Source of the DNA: Pseudocoprococcus catus
GTDB taxonomy: Bacteria; Bacillota; Clostridia; Lachnospirales; Lachnospiraceae
DNA: 64,000 nt
Assembly: GCF_019734885.1 (NCBI RefSeq)
Contig: NZ_JAAXCM010000021.1
Coordinates: 1 to 64,000, forward strand
Reading direction: 5' to 3'
Part shown: positions 62,946 to 64,000 of the stretch, piece after piece
How positions within the stretch are numbered: position 1 is the first letter of the stretch
Layout of the letters: each line of letters starts with the position of its first letter
Made by a program: the position numbers and the translations under genes
Notes under the pieces: generated by a model
What the model saw: the letters and a program-made list of their open reading frames with translations, nothing else
The model's database searches: none
Told to the model about the DNA's origin: nothing

Positions 62946-63185
62946 ATGAGACTTGATAAATATTTAAAAGTATCCCGTCTGATCAAGAGACGTACGGTGG
63001 CCAATGAGGCCTGTGACGCAGGCCGTGTGATGATCAATGGCAAGACAGCCAAGGCCGGTTCGGAAGTGAAGGCCGGGGATGTCATTGAGATCGGTTTCGG
63101 TACACGAAATGTGAAGGTAGAAGTTCTGGATGTTCAGGAGACAACCCGCAAGGAGGATGCAAAGGAACTGTTCAGATATCTGTAA
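62946..63185 (+). CDS. S4-domain RNA-binding protein (YabO/HslR type)
   Basis: The 79-residue protein starts MRLDKYLKVSRLIKRRTVANE, an S4 fold, and ends with the second half (VMINGKTAKAGSEVKAGD). It is the YabO/RqcP/HslR type that binds 50S ribosome-nascent chain complexes in rescue. AAGGAGAA precedes the ATG. It is placed directly before yabP, as in Bacillus. Confidence 0.93.
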   Translation: MRLDKYLKVSRLIKRRTVANEACDAGRVMINGKTAKAGSEVKAGDVIEIGFGTRNVKVEVLDVQETTRKEDAKELFRYL

Positions 63186-63295
63186 CGCCTGATGTACAAA
63201 AGCACTGGAATGTTAACTGTTGAGGCACAGCGTGTCATAAAGCCGCGGGTTGTCTCATATAATAGGAGAGACAGTGAATATCCGGCGGTGAGTCG

Positions 63296-63586
63296 ATGTA
63301 TATGGATGAACAGCAAGTGATCAAACCCCACAGAATAACATTGCAGAACCGGTCCTCGCTACAGGTGGCAGGTGTGTCCGATGTGATTGCATATGATCCC
63401 GGAGAGATCATATTGGAGACGTCAGCAGGCCTTCTGTTGATCAAAGGCTCAGAACTGCATATGAACCATCTGTCTCTGGAAAAAGGAGAAACCGGTGTTG
63501 ACGGCAGAGTGGACAGCCTGACGTATTCTGAGACAAACAGCAGTGCACGTCAGGCAGGCAATTTTCTGGGACGATTGTTTAAGTAA
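63296..63586 (+). CDS. yabP: Sporulation protein YabP
   Basis: The 96-residue protein has IKPHRITLQNRSSLQVAGVSDV and LIKGSELHMNHLSLEKGE, the YabP signature. It is needed for spore cortex or later stages in Bacillus relatives. An alternative ATG at 63302 is possible. It precedes yabQ by 2 bases. The 63186-63295 stretch holds a likely promoter but nothing else I can name. Confidence 0.92.
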   Translation: MYMDEQQVIKPHRITLQNRSSLQVAGVSDVIAYDPGEIILETSAGLLLIKGSELHMNHLSLEKGETGVDGRVDSLTYSETNSSARQAGNFLGRLFK

Positions 63587-63588
63587 CG

Positions 63589-64000
63589 GTGAGTCAGGAT
63601 GTATTGTTTCAGGGAAGACTGTTTTTTTATGCTGTTTTTTTGGGAGGCATCCTTCTGCTGGCCTATGACTGCATGAGACTCTTGAGAATATTTGTCCGTC
63701 ACAGGCAATGGGCGATGGCAGCGGAGGAGATCGTTTTCTGGATCGCGGCGGCAGCCGCAATCTACAGCATGATCTATCACTGCAACAGTGGGGCTGTGCG
63801 CAACTATATCGTATGCGGAATGGGGCTGGGAATGCTCCTTTACAGAAGTTTTCTGTCTTCATTTTTTATCAGAGGCATGTCATGGATTCTGAGACCTGTG
63901 AGAAAAACATTTCAAATCTTTAAAACTTTTATGAAGAATGCAGCAAAATTATTGAAATCTGCAGTCTCAAGGCGTACAATAAAAGTCAGAAAGCTACGAT
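63589..64000 (+). CDS. yabQ: Spore cortex biosynthesis protein YabQ, partial
   Basis: A GTG start at 63589, 2 bases after the yabP stop, opens a frame of about 137 codons to the window edge. The reading shows two or three membrane helices (LFFYAVFLGGILLLAYDCMR, VFWIAAAAAIYSMIYHC) and a basic end, the usual YabQ layout. The frame is truncated by the end of the window. Confidence 0.85.
   Translation, partial: MSQDVLFQGRLFFYAVFLGGILLLAYDCMRLLRIFVRHRQWAMAAEEIVFWIAAAAAIYSMIYHCNSGAVRNYIVCGMGLGMLLYRSFLSSFFIRGMSWILRPVRKTFQIFKTFMKNAAKLLKSAVSRRTIKVRKLR

Overview
The window comes from a low-to-mid GC, spore-forming, anaerobic Firmicute, most probably a gut Lachnospiraceae. The reasons are spoIID, a spoIIQ-like gene, yabP and yabQ; class B sortase; an electron-bifurcating HydABC-type [FeFe] hydrogenase; acetate kinase; T-box and FMN riboswitches; strong AGGAGG ribosome sites; and no respiratory genes. 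Identifications rest on motifs read by eye, not on database searches.

Layout. 1-2.5 kb is the right end of an integrative element (VapE-like remnant, xis, Tn916-type int) next to a low-molecular-weight phosphatase. 3.1-5 kb holds a T-box leader and a decayed iron alcohol dehydrogenase. 5-9.5 kb is an anaerobic glycerol-3-phosphate dehydrogenase module with its GlpP antiterminator. 9.6-20.7 kb carries housekeeping genes, tRNA-Leu, a pair of YhgE/Pip membrane proteins, a cyclophilin, a sirtuin, and an FMN riboswitch upstream of a sugar kinase. 20.7-34.3 kb has palindromic intergenic elements, sortase B, a 28-aa hydrophobic mini-ORF, ackA, a SpoIID / FtsW-SpoVE / SpoIIQ group, citrate synthase, cardiolipin synthase and a few enzymes.

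34.3-44.7 kb is the most distinctive region: a sigma-54 enhancer-binding regulator, an HxlR regulator, a cupin, an SDR reductase, a cyclase-family ring hydrolase, an OFA-type MFS carrier, a MATE exporter, a beta-keto acid cleavage enzyme (BKACE), a small zinc ribbon and a 3-hydroxyacyl-CoA-dehydrogenase-like enzyme. The enzyme set (SDR, cyclase, HADH, BKACE) matches the anaerobic phloroglucinol route: reduction to dihydrophloroglucinol, ring hydrolysis to 3-hydroxy-5-oxohexanoate, oxidation to triacetate, and cleavage with acetyl-CoA. Two good sigma-54 promoters (36257 and 42536), each preceded by copies of an 18-bp dyad (TGGT-N10-ACCR, seven copies in all), suggest one regulon run by the adjacent regulator. 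The first promoter reads antisense through hxlR before reaching the cupin-SDR-cyclase-MFS genes.

44.8-53.5 kb is a divergent hydrogen-metabolism locus. Leftward run two DRTGG proteins, an RsbW-like ATPase, an H-cluster-domain ferredoxin protein and a PHP phosphoesterase. Rightward run NuoE-like, HATPase, 2Fe-2S, NuoF-like and HydA proteins. At 57.6-60.5 kb a second H-cluster-domain protein with a PAS domain overlaps a SpoIIE-type phosphatase, suggesting hydrogen or redox sensing linked to partner-switch signalling. The end of the window (62.6-64 kb) is the conserved hup - S4 protein - yabP - yabQ sporulation group, with yabQ cut by the window edge.
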